A DNA stretch of 64,000 nt from assembly GCA_011523505.1 (NCBI GenBank), contig WTGP01000019.1, forward strand, positions 404,404 to 468,403. The letters are read 5' to 3'. The notes below the pieces were generated by a model. The model was not told the origin of the DNA, searched no databases, and saw only the letters and a list, made by a program, of their open reading frames with translations. This document shows positions 22,130-33,031 of this stretch, one piece after another; position 1 is the first letter of the stretch, and every line of letters starts with the position of its first letter. Source of the DNA: Gammaproteobacteria bacterium. Lineage in GTDB: Bacteria; Pseudomonadota; Gammaproteobacteria; Steroidobacterales; Foliamicaceae. The position numbers and the translations under genes are program-made.

Positions 22130-22689
22130 TCCACGGACCGAAGCAGCCACCCGGTGAATTCCGCCAGGTCGTCGAACACCGGAACGGCGCCTCCAGGGGG
22201 CAGCCGCTGCTCGGTGGCCGCCCCGAAGCCGGTGCGCACAAGTGCCGGCCGGGCCCCGGCGGCGGAGGCGGCTTCAAGGTCGCGCATCGAATCGCCCACC
22301 ATGTACTCGCCGGCAACCGGCAGCCCCACGGCGGCCTCGATCCGTTCCAGCAGGCCCGGAAGCGGCTTGCGGCACCGGCAGCGGTCGGCCGGCGTGTGCG
22401 GACAATGGAAGACTCCCGCCAGCCCGCCGCCGGCTTCGCGCACCGCGGCTTCCATCCGGGCGTGAATGGCCTCGAGTTCGCCGGCGGTCAGGTATCCCCG
22501 GCCGACGCCCGATTGATTGGTGGCAACAGCCACGGCAAGCCCGGCACGACACAGGCTGGCGATCGCTTCGATGCTGCCCGGCAGGGGACGCCACTGGTCC
22601 ACCGAGCGGATGTAGTCCAGGCGCTCTTCGTTGATCACCCCGTCGCGGTCGAGAATTACCAGCCGGTGACGCAGCGGGGCTCTTGCCAC
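22126..22689 (-). CDS. gmhB: D-glycero-beta-D-manno-heptose-1,7-bisphosphate 7-phosphatase
   Basis: 187 residues with a GTG start. HAD phosphatase motifs: LDRDGVIN (nucleophile DxD), ATNQSGVGRG, and VGDSMRDLEAA; the Cys-rich zinc loop CPHTPADRCRCRKPLPG is characteristic of GmhB. It makes heptose-1-phosphate for the lipopolysaccharide inner core. Found next to glyS in many gammaproteobacteria, as here (6 nt from the glyS stop). Confidence 0.93.
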   Translation of the reverse strand: MARAPLRHRLVILDRDGVINEERLDYIRSVDQWRPLPGSIEAIASLCRAGLAVAVATNQSGVGRGYLTAGELEAIHARMEAAVREAGGGLAGVFHCPHTPADRCRCRKPLPGLLERIEAAVGLPVAGEYMVGDSMRDLEAASAAGARPALVRTGFGAATEQRLPPGGAVPVFDDLAEFTGWLLRSVE

Positions 22690-22695
22690 GGGCGG

Positions 22696-24804
22696 CTAGC
22701 TTCGGCCGGGAAGAAGCGAGAAATCGGCCAGCTGCAGCAGGGTCTCGCGGATGCCGGCCAGCAGCGCAAGACGGTTGGCCCTCAATGCGTCGTCCTCGCT
22801 CATCACCATTACATTGTCGAAGAAGGCCGCCAGCGGTCGCCGCAAGGAGGCCAGCAGCTCCAGCGCCCCGGCGTAATCGAAGTCGTCCAGCCGCTGCCGG
22901 TACTGAGGCAGCAGCAGCAGGTACGAAGCGCGCAGCGTCTGTTCTTCCGGTTCGCGCAGCAGCGAGGCGTCAACGCCTTCGGAGCCGGGGCCGGAGGCAG
23001 AGCGCAGGATGTTCGCGATCCGCTTGTTGGCGGACGACAGGTCGGCGGCTGCCGGCCTTGCAAGAAATGAGTGCAGCGCCAGCAGGCGGCGGTGGAAGTC
23101 CAGCGGCGAGGCCGGTGACCGGGCGCGAACCGCCGCAAACAGTTCGGCGCTCACCTCGACGGTATCCGCCTCGGGGTGAAGGCCGTCGAGATACCAGGCC
23201 CGCAAGCGCTCCATAACGAACCCGTAGAGTTCGTCGACCAGGCTCTGTGGGTCCTCGCTCGCGGCCGGTTGCAGCGCCAGGGCCTGTCCGAGGCGCGCCG
23301 GCAGGTCCAGGTCGATACCGCCCTCGATGCAGATTCGAAGCGTCGCCAGGGCGGCGCGGCGCAGACCGAAAGGATCGCTCGCGCCCTTCGGCCGCCGCCC
23401 GATGGCGAAAAGCCCGGCCAGCATGTCCAGCCGGTCGGCCAGCGCCAGCGCTCGCCCGGCCGGGCCTGAGGGAATGGCGTCGCGGGCATGGCGCGGCGCG
23501 TAATGTTCGCCAACGGCCCTGCATATGTCCTCGTCTTCGCCGTCGTGACGGGCGTAGTGCTCGCCCATGACGCCCTGCAGGCCGGGAAACTCGCCCACCA
23601 TACCGGTCAGGAGATCCGCCTTGCACAACCGCGCGGCCCGCTCGGCAGTTGCGGCATCCGCGCCGGCTTCCGCCGCCAGCTCCGCGGCCAGGTTCACAAG
23701 CCTCCCGGTCCGGTCGCCCAGCGAGCCCAGGCCCTGCTGGTAGCGGACCCTGTCCAGCCCTTCGATCCGCCCGGCCAGCGGTTCGGAGCAGTCCCGTTCG
23801 AAAAAGAAATCGGCATCCTTCAGGCGCGCCCGGACCACGCGCTCCGCACCCGCGCTGACCGCCGCGGGGTCGCGGCTTTCCAGGTTGCTGATGAGCACGA
23901 AGCCCGGCGCCAGCCCGCCGGAATCGTGGCGCACCGGAAAGAAGCGCAGGTGCTCCTGCAGCGAAGCCACGATCACTTCGTCGGGGAGGTTCAGGAAGCG
24001 CTCCTCGAAGCGGCCGGTCAGAGCTACCGGCCATTCCACCAGGCCGGTGATCTCGTCCAGCAGTTCCGCGCTGCTTACCAGCGCCCCCCCGAGCCGGGCC
24101 GCTTGTTCCCCGGCCTGGCGCAGGATTGCATCCCGGCGCTCTGCGAAGCCGGCGATCACCTTGCCCCGGTCGCGCAGCACGACAGCGTAGTCAGTCGCCG
24201 TTGGCATGCTCAGCCGCTTCTGCCCCATGAAGCGGTGGCCGCTGCTGCGCCGGCCGCTGCGCCGGCCGAGCAGCCGGCCCGGAACGACCCGCTTGCCGTG
24301 CAGCATGACGACCCAGTGCACCGGCCGTATGAATTCTTCTTCTCCGGACCCCCAGCGCATGGCCCTGCCCACCGGAAGGCGTTTCAGGGCGCGCGCGGCG
24401 ATCTCCGGCAACAGCGACGCCGCCGGTTTGCCGGCCCTGCGCCCGCGATACATGAGCCACTCGCCCTTGTCGGTGCGCAGGGTCTCAAGGTCCTCCGGGC
24501 GGCAGCCGCAGGATTCGGCAAAGCCCTTGGCGGCCCGGCTCCAGTCGCCGCCGGAGACGCGCGCCGCGGCCAGCGGCGGTCCGCGCTGCTCCACGACCCG
24601 CGACGGCTGGCGCGTCGCCAGCTTGCGGGCCACGACCGCCAGCCTGCGCGGCGTAGCAAAGGAATCCACCTCATCGAACTCGAGGCCGGCTTCCTCCAGG
24701 CCTTGGCGGAATTCGCTGCGGAGAGCCCGGTCCAGCCCGCGCAGCGCCTTCGGCGGCAGCTCCTCCACGCCAATCTCCAGCAGAAAATCGGAACGCGCGG
24801 GCAC
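22696..24804 (-). CDS. glyS: Glycine--tRNA ligase beta subunit
   Basis: 702 residues (family about 690). Family motifs: LLEIGVEELPPKAL at the N-terminus, RPVHWVVMLHG, the HD-like region CKADLLTGMVGEFPGLQGVMG near the middle, and a C-terminal helical anticodon/DALR-like domain. With the alpha subunit it forms the bacterial alpha2beta2 glycyl-tRNA synthetase. It begins at a GTG 6 nt after the glyQ stop codon. Confidence 0.96.
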   Translation of the reverse strand: MPARSDFLLEIGVEELPPKALRGLDRALRSEFRQGLEEAGLEFDEVDSFATPRRLAVVARKLATRQPSRVVEQRGPPLAAARVSGGDWSRAAKGFAESCGCRPEDLETLRTDKGEWLMYRGRRAGKPAASLLPEIAARALKRLPVGRAMRWGSGEEEFIRPVHWVVMLHGKRVVPGRLLGRRSGRRSSGHRFMGQKRLSMPTATDYAVVLRDRGKVIAGFAERRDAILRQAGEQAARLGGALVSSAELLDEITGLVEWPVALTGRFEERFLNLPDEVIVASLQEHLRFFPVRHDSGGLAPGFVLISNLESRDPAAVSAGAERVVRARLKDADFFFERDCSEPLAGRIEGLDRVRYQQGLGSLGDRTGRLVNLAAELAAEAGADAATAERAARLCKADLLTGMVGEFPGLQGVMGEHYARHDGEDEDICRAVGEHYAPRHARDAIPSGPAGRALALADRLDMLAGLFAIGRRPKGASDPFGLRRAALATLRICIEGGIDLDLPARLGQALALQPAASEDPQSLVDELYGFVMERLRAWYLDGLHPEADTVEVSAELFAAVRARSPASPLDFHRRLLALHSFLARPAAADLSSANKRIANILRSASGPGSEGVDASLLREPEEQTLRASYLLLLPQYRQRLDDFDYAGALELLASLRRPLAAFFDNVMVMSEDDALRANRLALLAGIRETLLQLADFSLLPGRS

Positions 24805-24810
24805 GGCGGC

Positions 24811-25716
24811 CTACTCCAGGGTCTCAAGCAGGGGGAAGCCCATCGCTTCCCGCGATTCGACGTAGCCTTGCGCAACCGCGCCGGCCATTTCCCGCACCCT
24901 CAGGATGTAGCGCTGCCGCTCGCTCGTGGATATGGCGCGTCGCGCGTCGAGAAGATTGAAGGTGTGCGAAGCCTCCAGCACCTGTTCGTAGGCGGCGAGC
25001 GGAAGCCGCTCGGCGGTCAGCCGCGCGCACTCGCGCTCGCAGCTCTCGAAGCGCCCGAAGAGCAGGTCGATATCGGCCAGTTCGAAATTGAACTTCGACA
25101 TCTCCACTTCGTTCTGGTGATAGACGTCCCGGTACAGCACTTTCCGCCCACGGGCCGACCACAAGAGGTCGAAGACGCTGTCCACACCCTGCAGATACAT
25201 GGCCAGGCGCTCCAGTCCATAGGTGATCTCGCCGGTTACAGGCCGGCAGTCCAGTCCGCCGGCCTGCTGGAAATAGGTGAACTGCGTGACCTCCATGCCG
25301 TTCAGCCAGACTTCCCAGCCCAGCCCCCAGGCGCCCAGCGTCGGCGATTCCCAGTTGTCCTCCACGAAGCGCACGTCGTCGGTCTCCAGGTCGATACCCA
25401 GCTGGCTCAACGATTCGAGGTACCAGTCCTGAAACTTCTCGGGAGACGGCTTCATGACCACCTGGTACTGGTAGTAATGCTGCAGCCGGAACGGATTGTC
25501 CCCGTATCGGCCGTCGGTCGGCCGCCGGCTGGGCTGTACGTAGGCGCTGTTCCAGGGCTCCGGCCCGAGCGCCCGCAGGAAGGTGGCCGGGTGGAATGTG
25601 CCGGCGCCTACCGGCTGGTCGAGCGGCTGCATGATGACGCAGCCGCGCCTGGCCCAGTACGCCTCCAGTCTCTGGATCAGCGTCTGGAAGTCTGCCGGCC
25701 GCTTGCGCCCCGCCAC
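24811..25716 (-). CDS. glyQ: Glycine--tRNA ligase alpha subunit
   Basis: 301 residues, GTG start. Nearly invariant class II motifs: [35 protein letters not shown] and [17 protein letters not shown]. It carries the glycine and ATP site of glycyl-tRNA synthetase. The start lies only 1 nt after the stop codon of the upstream thiolase gene, so glyQS appears to be cotranscribed with the thiolase and HMG-CoA-synthase-like genes. Confidence 0.97.
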   Translation of the reverse strand: MAGRKRPADFQTLIQRLEAYWARRGCVIMQPLDQPVGAGTFHPATFLRALGPEPWNSAYVQPSRRPTDGRYGDNPFRLQHYYQYQVVMKPSPEKFQDWYLESLSQLGIDLETDDVRFVEDNWESPTLGAWGLGWEVWLNGMEVTQFTYFQQAGGLDCRPVTGEITYGLERLAMYLQGVDSVFDLLWSARGRKVLYRDVYHQNEVEMSKFNFELADIDLLFGRFESCERECARLTAERLPLAAYEQVLEASHTFNLLDARRAISTSERQRYILRVREMAGAVAQGYVESREAMGFPLLETLE

Positions 25717-25717
25717 A

Positions 25718-26914
25718 CTAATCGTTTCGCCCGAAAACCGCCACGCTCACGACGCAGCGGGCCGGTTCGCCACCCAGGTTATGGGTCAGGCCCAGGGTGG
25801 GCGACGGCAATTGCCGGTCGCCGGCGCGGCCCAGAAGTTGCAGATACACCTCGTAGGCCATGCGCAGTCCCGATGCGCCGATCGGGTGCCCGAAGCACTT
25901 CAGCCCCCCGTCGATCTGGCACGGCGTCGCGCCATCGCGATCGAAGGCGCCGTCAAGGACGGCCCGCCAGCCCTGGCCCTCTTCGGCGAAGCCCAGATCT
26001 TCCATCGTGACCAGTTCGGTAATCGAAAAACAGTCGTGGACCTCCATGAGGTCGATCTCGTCAGGCGCGCTGCGCACGCCGGCTTCCTCCAGTGCCCGCT
26101 GTCCGGCCAGGCGGCCGCAGTGGATGTAGCTTCCGTTCCATCCTTCATGGCCCGCCTCCGAGCCGTTGCTCACCGCAAGCTGCAGGGCCTTGACCGTGAC
26201 GATCTCCGTCTTGCCCAGCTCACGGGCGATTTCCGGGCGCGTGACGATCGCGCAGGCGGCCCCGTCGCTGACGCCGCAGCAGTCGAACAGTCCCAGCGGC
26301 TCCGCCACCATGGGGGCGCCGATGATGGTGTCGAGATCGACCGCCCGGCGCAGGTGCGCCTTGGGATTGATGGCGCCATTCAGGTGGCTCTTCCAGGACA
26401 CGTGCGCCATGGCGCGCTTGAGGTCCTCGCCCTTTACCCGGTGCTCGGCGCTGTAGGCTGACGCCAGTTGGGCGAAAGAGCCGGGCGAACTGGTGTTGGG
26501 GCGCCATTGCTCGGTGAAGGTGCCCGGCGTGCCGACCGGCAGGCCGCCGTAGCCGGTGTCCTTGAGTTTTTCCACGCCCAGGGCCAGCGCGATGTCGCAG
26601 GCGCCCGCGGCAACCGCGTAGACCGCGCCCCGCAGCGCCTCGGTGCCCGTGGCGCACATGTTTTCCACCCGGGTGACCGGGATGTTCTTCAGCCTCAGGG
26701 CATTGGCCAGCGGCAGGGCCGACTTGCCCACGCTGGCGTCGTCGAAATAGCAACCGAACCAGGCGGCGTCCAGATCACCCGCCTCCACCCCGGCGTCCGC
26801 CGAGGCCTCCCGGAACGCTTCCAGCATCAGGTCCTCGGCGTCGCAATCCCAGCGCTCGCCGAAGCGCGAGCAGCCCATGCCCACGATCGCCACCTTGTCG
26901 CATATGCCCGTCAT
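25718..26914 (-). CDS. Thiolase-superfamily acetyl-CoA acetyltransferase / SCP-x-like
   Basis: 398 residues from the ATG at 26914, chosen because it overlaps the upstream stop by 4 nt (ATGA) and precedes the family start ([14 protein letters not shown]). The nucleophilic Cys is present in [11 protein letters not shown] (C87), and the C-terminal motifs [11 protein letters not shown] and [10 protein letters not shown] keep the catalytic His residues. Members catalyse C-C bond formation or cleavage on CoA thioesters; relatives pair with DUF35 proteins (archaeal acetyl-CoA acetyltransferase/HMG-CoA synthase, steroid side-chain aldolases). Here the partner is the DUF35 fusion immediately upstream. 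Substrate unknown. Confidence 0.88.
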   Translation of the reverse strand: MTGICDKVAIVGMGCSRFGERWDCDAEDLMLEAFREASADAGVEAGDLDAAWFGCYFDDASVGKSALPLANALRLKNIPVTRVENMCATGTEALRGAVYAVAAGACDIALALGVEKLKDTGYGGLPVGTPGTFTEQWRPNTSSPGSFAQLASAYSAEHRVKGEDLKRAMAHVSWKSHLNGAINPKAHLRRAVDLDTIIGAPMVAEPLGLFDCCGVSDGAACAIVTRPEIARELGKTEIVTVKALQLAVSNGSEAGHEGWNGSYIHCGRLAGQRALEEAGVRSAPDEIDLMEVHDCFSITELVTMEDLGFAEEGQGWRAVLDGAFDRDGATPCQIDGGLKCFGHPIGASGLRMAYEVYLQLLGRAGDRQLPSPTLGLTHNLGGEPARCVVSVAVFGRND

Positions 26915-28368
26915 GAAGCGCTCTCCTCGGTTGGCGCCGGCGCGCCCTTCCAGAAATACCGCCGGTAACCTCGCTGCGAGTCTATCGCGTGAATCCGGAA
27001 CACGAACCTCAGGCGCAAGCCTACCTGCATCTGCTTCAGCGGGCACTCGGTGAACTCCATCAGCACGCGCGCGCCGCTTTCCGTCGACGCCAGACCGTAC
27101 TGCAGCGGCGGATGCGGGGTGTAGGCCAGCCAGTCCTGCGTAAAGGAGGTGACGGTACCCGGCTCGTCGGCAAGCAGCACCACTTCCTGCTCGCCCTCGG
27201 CATTGCAGTCCGGGTTAACGCAGCGCCCGCTGCGCGGGAACTGGACCGTATGGCAGACGGAGCAGCGGCCCCCCGCAAACCCGGTCAGCTCGGCGCGGTG
27301 CCGGTCGAAGACGCTGAGCTGGGTCTTGGCGTCCGCTTCGGCCCGCATGCCGAAATCCATCGGCAGCAGGCCGCTGAAATTCAGGTACTTGGTGTAGGCG
27401 CTCTCCGGCCGTGGCGGCGACAGCGCCAGACGGTGGGCGTTGCGCTGCTGCCACTGGGGCAGGTTTCCGGTGGCTTTCAGCAGCAGGGCGATTCCGCCCT
27501 GGGCAAAACCGACCACCAGGACCAGGTCGCCCGGCCGCGATTCCGCCAACGCATCCACCATGAGCAGAAGCGGGTGCGGGGCGCCGGTGTCGCCGACGTC
27601 GCCGAGCCGTCCGTCCTGCACCGCTTCGGGCGCCAGGCCCAGCGCCTTCGCCATTGCGGCGGTCATTCGCGGCGGCGCCGCCGGCAGGACCAGGCGGGCC
27701 AGTTGCCCCGGCGCCGTACCGGCTTTCTTCAGAACGCCCTGAACCAGCCCGGGGATGATTTCGCGCAAGCCCCGGTCGCGGATCCAGCGCTCTTCCCAAC
27801 GGTAATCGAAGTCTTCCCCGCTGCCGCGGAACTGGTCCACGAAGTCCCGCGTCAGCCGGTACTCGGCCACGATGTCGGCGATGGCACCTTCGCGGCCCAG
27901 CAGCAGCGCCGCCGAACCGTGCCCGTATTGCAGTTCCTGCACGCTGGCGGGCTTTGCCCGGCGGGCGTCCGCGGCGACGACGAGAGACTGCCCGTCACCC
28001 CGCAGCGCCTCGCACAGGGCCTGCATCCCGGCGTTGCGGGAGTTCCCGAAATCCACTGCGGCCAGTTGCCCGGACAGGTTCAGTGCTTCGCCGATAACGG
28101 TTGCGCTTTGCCTGTCCGCAAAGGGGGGCGTCGTCGAGGCGAAGTACAAGCGCCCGACGTCGTCCGGCGAGCGGCCGGCAAGGCAACGGCGTGCCGCCTC
28201 GACGCCCATGGTGAGGCTGTCCTCGTCCCAGTTGCAGATGCTGCGCGACCCTCTCGCCAGTCCCTTGAGCGCCGGATTGGCCCAGGAATTGGCGGCGAAG
28301 ATGGCCCCCCGGTCGAGCCGCATGGACGGTACATAGGCGGCCGCGTCGACGATACCCGGCCTGTTCAC
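26911..28368 (-). CDS. HMG-CoA-synthase-like (KAS III fold) protein fused to a DUF35 OB-fold/zinc-ribbon domain
   Basis: 485 residues. Residues about 1-330 have the HMG-CoA-synthase/KAS III fold (GIVDAAAYVPSMRLDR, LYFASTTPPFADRQSA). Residues about 350-475 are a DUF35 domain with a four-Cys zinc ribbon (C369, C372, C383, C388) and OB-fold. At the position of the catalytic Cys the sequence is DFGNSRNAG (106-114), with no Cys, so classical HMG-CoA synthase chemistry is doubtful. DUF35 domains usually bridge a synthase and a thiolase and supply a CoA tunnel; the thiolase is the next gene, overlapping by 4 nt. Exact reaction unknown. Confidence 0.82.
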   Translation of the reverse strand: MNRPGIVDAAAYVPSMRLDRGAIFAANSWANPALKGLARGSRSICNWDEDSLTMGVEAARRCLAGRSPDDVGRLYFASTTPPFADRQSATVIGEALNLSGQLAAVDFGNSRNAGMQALCEALRGDGQSLVVAADARRAKPASVQELQYGHGSAALLLGREGAIADIVAEYRLTRDFVDQFRGSGEDFDYRWEERWIRDRGLREIIPGLVQGVLKKAGTAPGQLARLVLPAAPPRMTAAMAKALGLAPEAVQDGRLGDVGDTGAPHPLLLMVDALAESRPGDLVLVVGFAQGGIALLLKATGNLPQWQQRNAHRLALSPPRPESAYTKYLNFSGLLPMDFGMRAEADAKTQLSVFDRHRAELTGFAGGRCSVCHTVQFPRSGRCVNPDCNAEGEQEVVLLADEPGTVTSFTQDWLAYTPHPPLQYGLASTESGARVLMEFTECPLKQMQVGLRLRFVFRIHAIDSQRGYRRYFWKGAPAPTEESAS

Positions 28369-28410
28369 GACGATCAGCCGCTCCCGGACGAGGTTTCGTG
28401 CGCCATGCCT

Positions 28411-29265
28411 CTAGTCAAAGGAAGCGGGGTTGGCGGTCAGTTGTCCCGGGAACAGCCGGTCGGCGCGCTCGCGGTAGGCGTCCGATACCTCGTCCACCGA
28501 ACTCAGCTTGCAGCCGGACGAATGCCATATGAGGTGGCCGGGCTGGCCCTGCATGCCCATCCAGCGGAGCCAGGGCGAAAAGTAGGTCGAAGAAAAACTG
28601 CTGCGCAGGCTCTCGATGCCGGGATCGGCGAAGTCCTCCCTGCGGCAGAACATGGTCATGGCCTCCAGCCATGGTTGCGGCGCATGCGTCATCCCCCGGC
28701 TCGCCATGAGCCATACGTGCGGGCCGGATACCTTCCAGTCCCAGTTCCAGCGCCGAAGTTCGCCGGAGGGATCGATATGCTCAGCGAAGATCATTCCCTC
28801 CTTCGTGTAGCGGGCGCCGTCGGGACCGCCCAGGATATTGGGGCTGACTTCAATCGTCTCGCCGGTATACGGGTTCGTGAACTCGTCGAGCATTTCGTCG
28901 GTGGCGGGGTCCTTGAAGAAAGTCAGTGTGCGGCTGCTGATCGAATACTCGCCGTTGCCGAGCGGACGGGGCCAGTAGATTTCCGTACCCTCCAGGTTCA
29001 GGATGTGGTTGGGGCGCTCCTCACCCACCTGTGCATAGATCCGCCCCATGTACCACCAGGGCGAATCCTGCTCCCCGAGGCTCGCCTGAACGCGCAACCA
29101 GGCCTTCAGCCAGCCGTCCCTGTCGTCGGCCGCGGGGAAAAACCCGCCCCCGTCGGACGCGCACGCCTCGATGCTCAGCGCGGTGGCCAGGCCAAGCCCT
29201 CCCAGCCCTCCGAGCATTGCGCGCCGGGACAGGCCGAAAGGCACAGTTGAATTGTCGTGATTCAT
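28411..29265 (-). CDS. DUF1838-like exported protein with Tat-type signal
   Basis: 284 residues. The N-terminus has a twin-arginine motif (LSRRAMLGG) followed by a Gly/Ala/Leu-rich hydrophobic stretch and AxA-like/Cys region (SIEACASDGGG), so it is probably exported folded or lipidated. The body is rich in Trp and Tyr (SPWWYMGRIYAQVGE, HILNLEGTEIYWPR) and resembles DUF1838 proteins by memory; no catalytic residues are assigned. It sits 42 nt upstream of the HMG-CoA-synthase-like gene and may belong to the same catabolic or biosynthetic unit. Confidence 0.7.
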   Translation of the reverse strand: MNHDNSTVPFGLSRRAMLGGLGGLGLATALSIEACASDGGGFFPAADDRDGWLKAWLRVQASLGEQDSPWWYMGRIYAQVGEERPNHILNLEGTEIYWPRPLGNGEYSISSRTLTFFKDPATDEMLDEFTNPYTGETIEVSPNILGGPDGARYTKEGMIFAEHIDPSGELRRWNWDWKVSGPHVWLMASRGMTHAPQPWLEAMTMFCRREDFADPGIESLRSSFSSTYFSPWLRWMGMQGQPGHLIWHSSGCKLSSVDEVSDAYRERADRLFPGQLTANPASFD

Positions 29266-29327
29266 CCGGATTCTCCGCCGGCCTCCAGTACGGGCCGCGC
29301 GGCGCCAATGATATAGGCGCTAACCGC

Positions 29328-29747
29328 CTACTCGGTGATCGGCGGAACGCCGGACGGCGCCATTCCCTCGTGATGGTGCACGATGCGCCAGCCGTTCGGC
29401 GTGCGCAGAAGCACGTCGGTGATGCGAACCCGTCCCGAAGTCGCATTGGGCGGCTCGTAAGTGAATGCCAGCCAGTAGCGCGCCACGGCGACGTCGTCGT
29501 ATACGTCCAGCTTCAGGGGATCGATGCTGATGCTCAGGCTGCCTCGCGCCATCGACTGCGTCTTGTCGCGCTCATGAAAGGCTTCGCGCTCTTCCTTGCC
29601 CTCGATCAACTCGGGTTCGAAAAGGTCCCAAAGCGTGCAATCGTCGTGCAGCAGGTCTTCCATGCCCTGCACGTCGCGCCCCGCAAAGGAATCGAATACC
29701 CCCTGGATCAGGTTCCAGATCTCATGCTGTCCCGCCCGCCTGTTCAT
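29328..29747 (-). CDS. SnoaL-like / NTF2-fold protein
   Basis: 139 residues with the NTF2-like pattern: helical N-terminus (EIWNLIQGVFDSFAGRD), a middle DCTLWDLFEPELIEGKEE, then beta strands ending RVRITDVLLRTPNGWRIVHHHEG. Such small cone-shaped folds include ketosteroid isomerases, cyclases and ligand-binding proteins; the specific role here is unknown. A truncated paralogue of its first 31 residues lies at 54561-54656. It is divergent from glnA. Confidence 0.75.
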   Translation of the reverse strand: MNRRAGQHEIWNLIQGVFDSFAGRDVQGMEDLLHDDCTLWDLFEPELIEGKEEREAFHERDKTQSMARGSLSISIDPLKLDVYDDVAVARYWLAFTYEPPNATSGRVRITDVLLRTPNGWRIVHHHEGMAPSGVPPITE

Positions 29748-29823
29748 TTGAGTTCTCCGGTTCGCAAAGCAAGTCTAACCTCCACCGTCCGGTCCGCCGC
29801 ACGCAAATTCTTCGCCGAAACAC

Positions 29824-29853
29824 TGGACCTGGCAGGGTGATACCCGCTACAAT
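29824..29853 (+). promoter_or_regulatory. Possible sigma-70 promoter of glnA
   Basis: -35 TGGACC (29824-29829), 18-nt spacer, -10 TACAAT (29848-29853), about 170 nt upstream of the glnA ATG. No convincing sigma-54 -24/-12 element was seen in 29748-30020, although glnA genes of enteric bacteria often have one. Tentative. Confidence 0.4.
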
Positions 29854-30020
29854 AGCGGGCCGTGCCGCGGGAGGGAGCCCCCGGCGCTGGTTTCGGTCTG
29901 TCCCCAGGTTATTTCAGGCGCATTCTGGCGCGCCAATCGGGTGTGGGTGTGGGCGACCGGCGCGGGGCAAACTGCCGCTCCCCTGGAGAAACTTATCCGG
30001 CATTTGGGGGCCGAATCGCA

Positions 30021-31430
<1,410 letters not shown>

Positions 31431-31470
31431 TTCCTGTCGGAACGTCACAAGACGGAGTCCAGGGAGGACC

Positions 31471-32040
31471 ATGAAGAAAGGGTTGGCGGGCCTGCTGTTG
31501 ATGGCGGGCCTGCTGCCCGCATTGCAGGCGCAGGAGATCTGGCGCCATGTGGATGAGCGCGGTTCCGTGCGTTATGCGGACCGGCCCTTTGCCGGGGCCG
31601 TCCCGGTGGATTTGCACGAGACGTCCCGCTGGGCCGGGCGAGCCGCCGATGTGTCCGGCAACGAGGAGCGCGGCCCAAAGGCGGCCGGACCGCGGGCAGA
31701 AGCAGGCCCCGAACTCGCGATTGTGCGTCCGGCTCCGGAAGAGACGGTCCGGGGATCCGGCGGCGGACTCGACGTAATGATCGCAGCGGGCCGGGAGTTC
31801 GGGCCCGGCAGCCGCCTGGTGCTGGAGCTGGACGGTGCGGAGGCCGGATGGCGCGGCGAACCGCCGACAGTGACGCTCAGCGAAGTCTGGCGGGGCGAAC
31901 ATCGCTTGCGCGCCCGCATGCTTGACGCGCGGGGCAGGGAACTTGCCTCCAGCGAGGAAATCCGCTTCTACAAGCGGGAACCGTCGGTCGCCGGACCGGG
32001 GGAGCAAGCTACCGGAGACGCCCGGCTCCGGAACCCGTAG
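31471..32040 (+). CDS. DUF4124-like exported protein
   Basis: 189 residues. Signal peptide (MKKGLAGLLLMAGLLPALQA) followed immediately by the short DUF4124 pattern EIWRHVDERGSVRYADRPF, then a linker and a beta-rich domain (LDVMIAAGREFGPGSRLVLELDG). GGAGG lies 5 nt before the ATG. DUF4124 proteins are periplasmic proteins of unknown function often found near glnA in gammaproteobacteria, which agrees with the position 40 nt after glnA. Confidence 0.8.
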   Translation: MKKGLAGLLLMAGLLPALQAQEIWRHVDERGSVRYADRPFAGAVPVDLHETSRWAGRAADVSGNEERGPKAAGPRAEAGPELAIVRPAPEETVRGSGGGLDVMIAAGREFGPGSRLVLELDGAEAGWRGEPPTVTLSEVWRGEHRLRARMLDARGRELASSEEIRFYKREPSVAGPGEQATGDARLRNP

Positions 32041-32068
32041 CGGATTGCGACGGCCGTTCGCGTATCGA

Positions 32069-33031
32069 TCAGCCGGAAAGCGGGCTGTCCTCGACATCCG
32101 GTTGCAGGTTGAGCGCTCCGGTGAGTTCGCTCACATTGCCGATACCGTGCTCGGCAAGGTATTCGGCGATGCCCGCGTTGATCTTCCTGCACACCAGCGG
32201 ATCGTAGAACAGCGCGGTTCCCACGCCGACCGTGGTGGCGCCGGCCAGCAGAAACTCGATTGCGTCGGCGGCGTTCATGACGCCGCCCTGGCCGATGATG
32301 GGCGCGTCATATTTTCGCGCGACCTGATAGGTCTGGTAGACCTTCAACAGCGCCAGCGGCTTGATGGCCGGCCCCGACAGGCCGCCCTGCACGTTTCCGA
32401 TCACCGGGCGGCGGCTTTGCGCGTCGATCGCCATGCCCATCAGCGTGTTGATCACGGCCAGGCCGTCGGCGCCCGCTTCCAGGCAGCGCCGCGCATTCTC
32501 GGCGATATCGGTCTGGTTCGGCGAGAGCTTTGCGATCAGAGGTTTGGCGGTGGCCGCCCGGCAGGCTTCCACCACCCTCGCGGACATGTCCGGATCGTTG
32601 CCGAAAGCCACGCCGCCTTCGCGCACGTTGGGACAGGAGATATTGATCTCCATGCCCTGCATCGGCGTATCGTCGAACCGCCGGGTCACTTCGGCGTACT
32701 CTTCGACCGTGCTGCCGCAGATATTCGCGAACCAGCAGGTTTCTTCGTAGTCGAGCCCGGGCGCAATGTCGCGAACGACTGCGTCCACGCCGGGATTCTG
32801 AAGACCGATGGCGTTGAGCATCCCGCCGGGGGTTTCCCATAGGCGGTGGCCCTTGTTTCCCAGGCGCGGCTTCAGCGTCGTGCCCTTGCAGACGATGGCT
32901 CCCGCGTCGGAGTTGGAGAAACCTTCGACCCGCGTGTACTCGTCGCCGAAACCCACGCAGCCGGACAACAGCACGATCGGCGAGTTCAGCCGCAGGCCGC
33001 AGAAATCGACGGAGAGCGGGGAATTGCTCAT
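32069..33031 (-). CDS. pyrD: Dihydroorotate dehydrogenase, class 1-like
   Basis: 320 residues, FMN-binding TIM barrel. The sequence INISCPNVREGG has the catalytic Cys of class 1 (cytosolic) enzymes, not the Ser of membrane class 2; phosphate-binding motifs near the C-terminus include IIGQGGVMNAADAIEFLLAGA and VGVGTALF. It oxidises dihydroorotate to orotate in pyrimidine synthesis. Gammaproteobacteria normally carry class 2, so a class 1 protein is worth noting. No pyrK partner is visible. It overlaps gpsA by 4 nt. A related flavoprotein (for example a dihydropyrimidine dehydrogenase-like enzyme) cannot be excluded. Confidence 0.85.
   Translation of the reverse strand: MSNSPLSVDFCGLRLNSPIVLLSGCVGFGDEYTRVEGFSNSDAGAIVCKGTTLKPRLGNKGHRLWETPGGMLNAIGLQNPGVDAVVRDIAPGLDYEETCWFANICGSTVEEYAEVTRRFDDTPMQGMEINISCPNVREGGVAFGNDPDMSARVVEACRAATAKPLIAKLSPNQTDIAENARRCLEAGADGLAVINTLMGMAIDAQSRRPVIGNVQGGLSGPAIKPLALLKVYQTYQVARKYDAPIIGQGGVMNAADAIEFLLAGATTVGVGTALFYDPLVCRKINAGIAEYLAEHGIGNVSELTGALNLQPDVEDSPLSG

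Noticed and set aside
26915..27046. Longer thiolase start at 27046
   Set aside because: The ATGA overlap at 26914 and the family start favour the shorter form; the extension is the shadow of the upstream gene.
29862..30020. N-terminal extension of glnA
   Set aside because: Glutamine synthetase is 469 residues from 30021, matching the family; the upstream part is not conserved.
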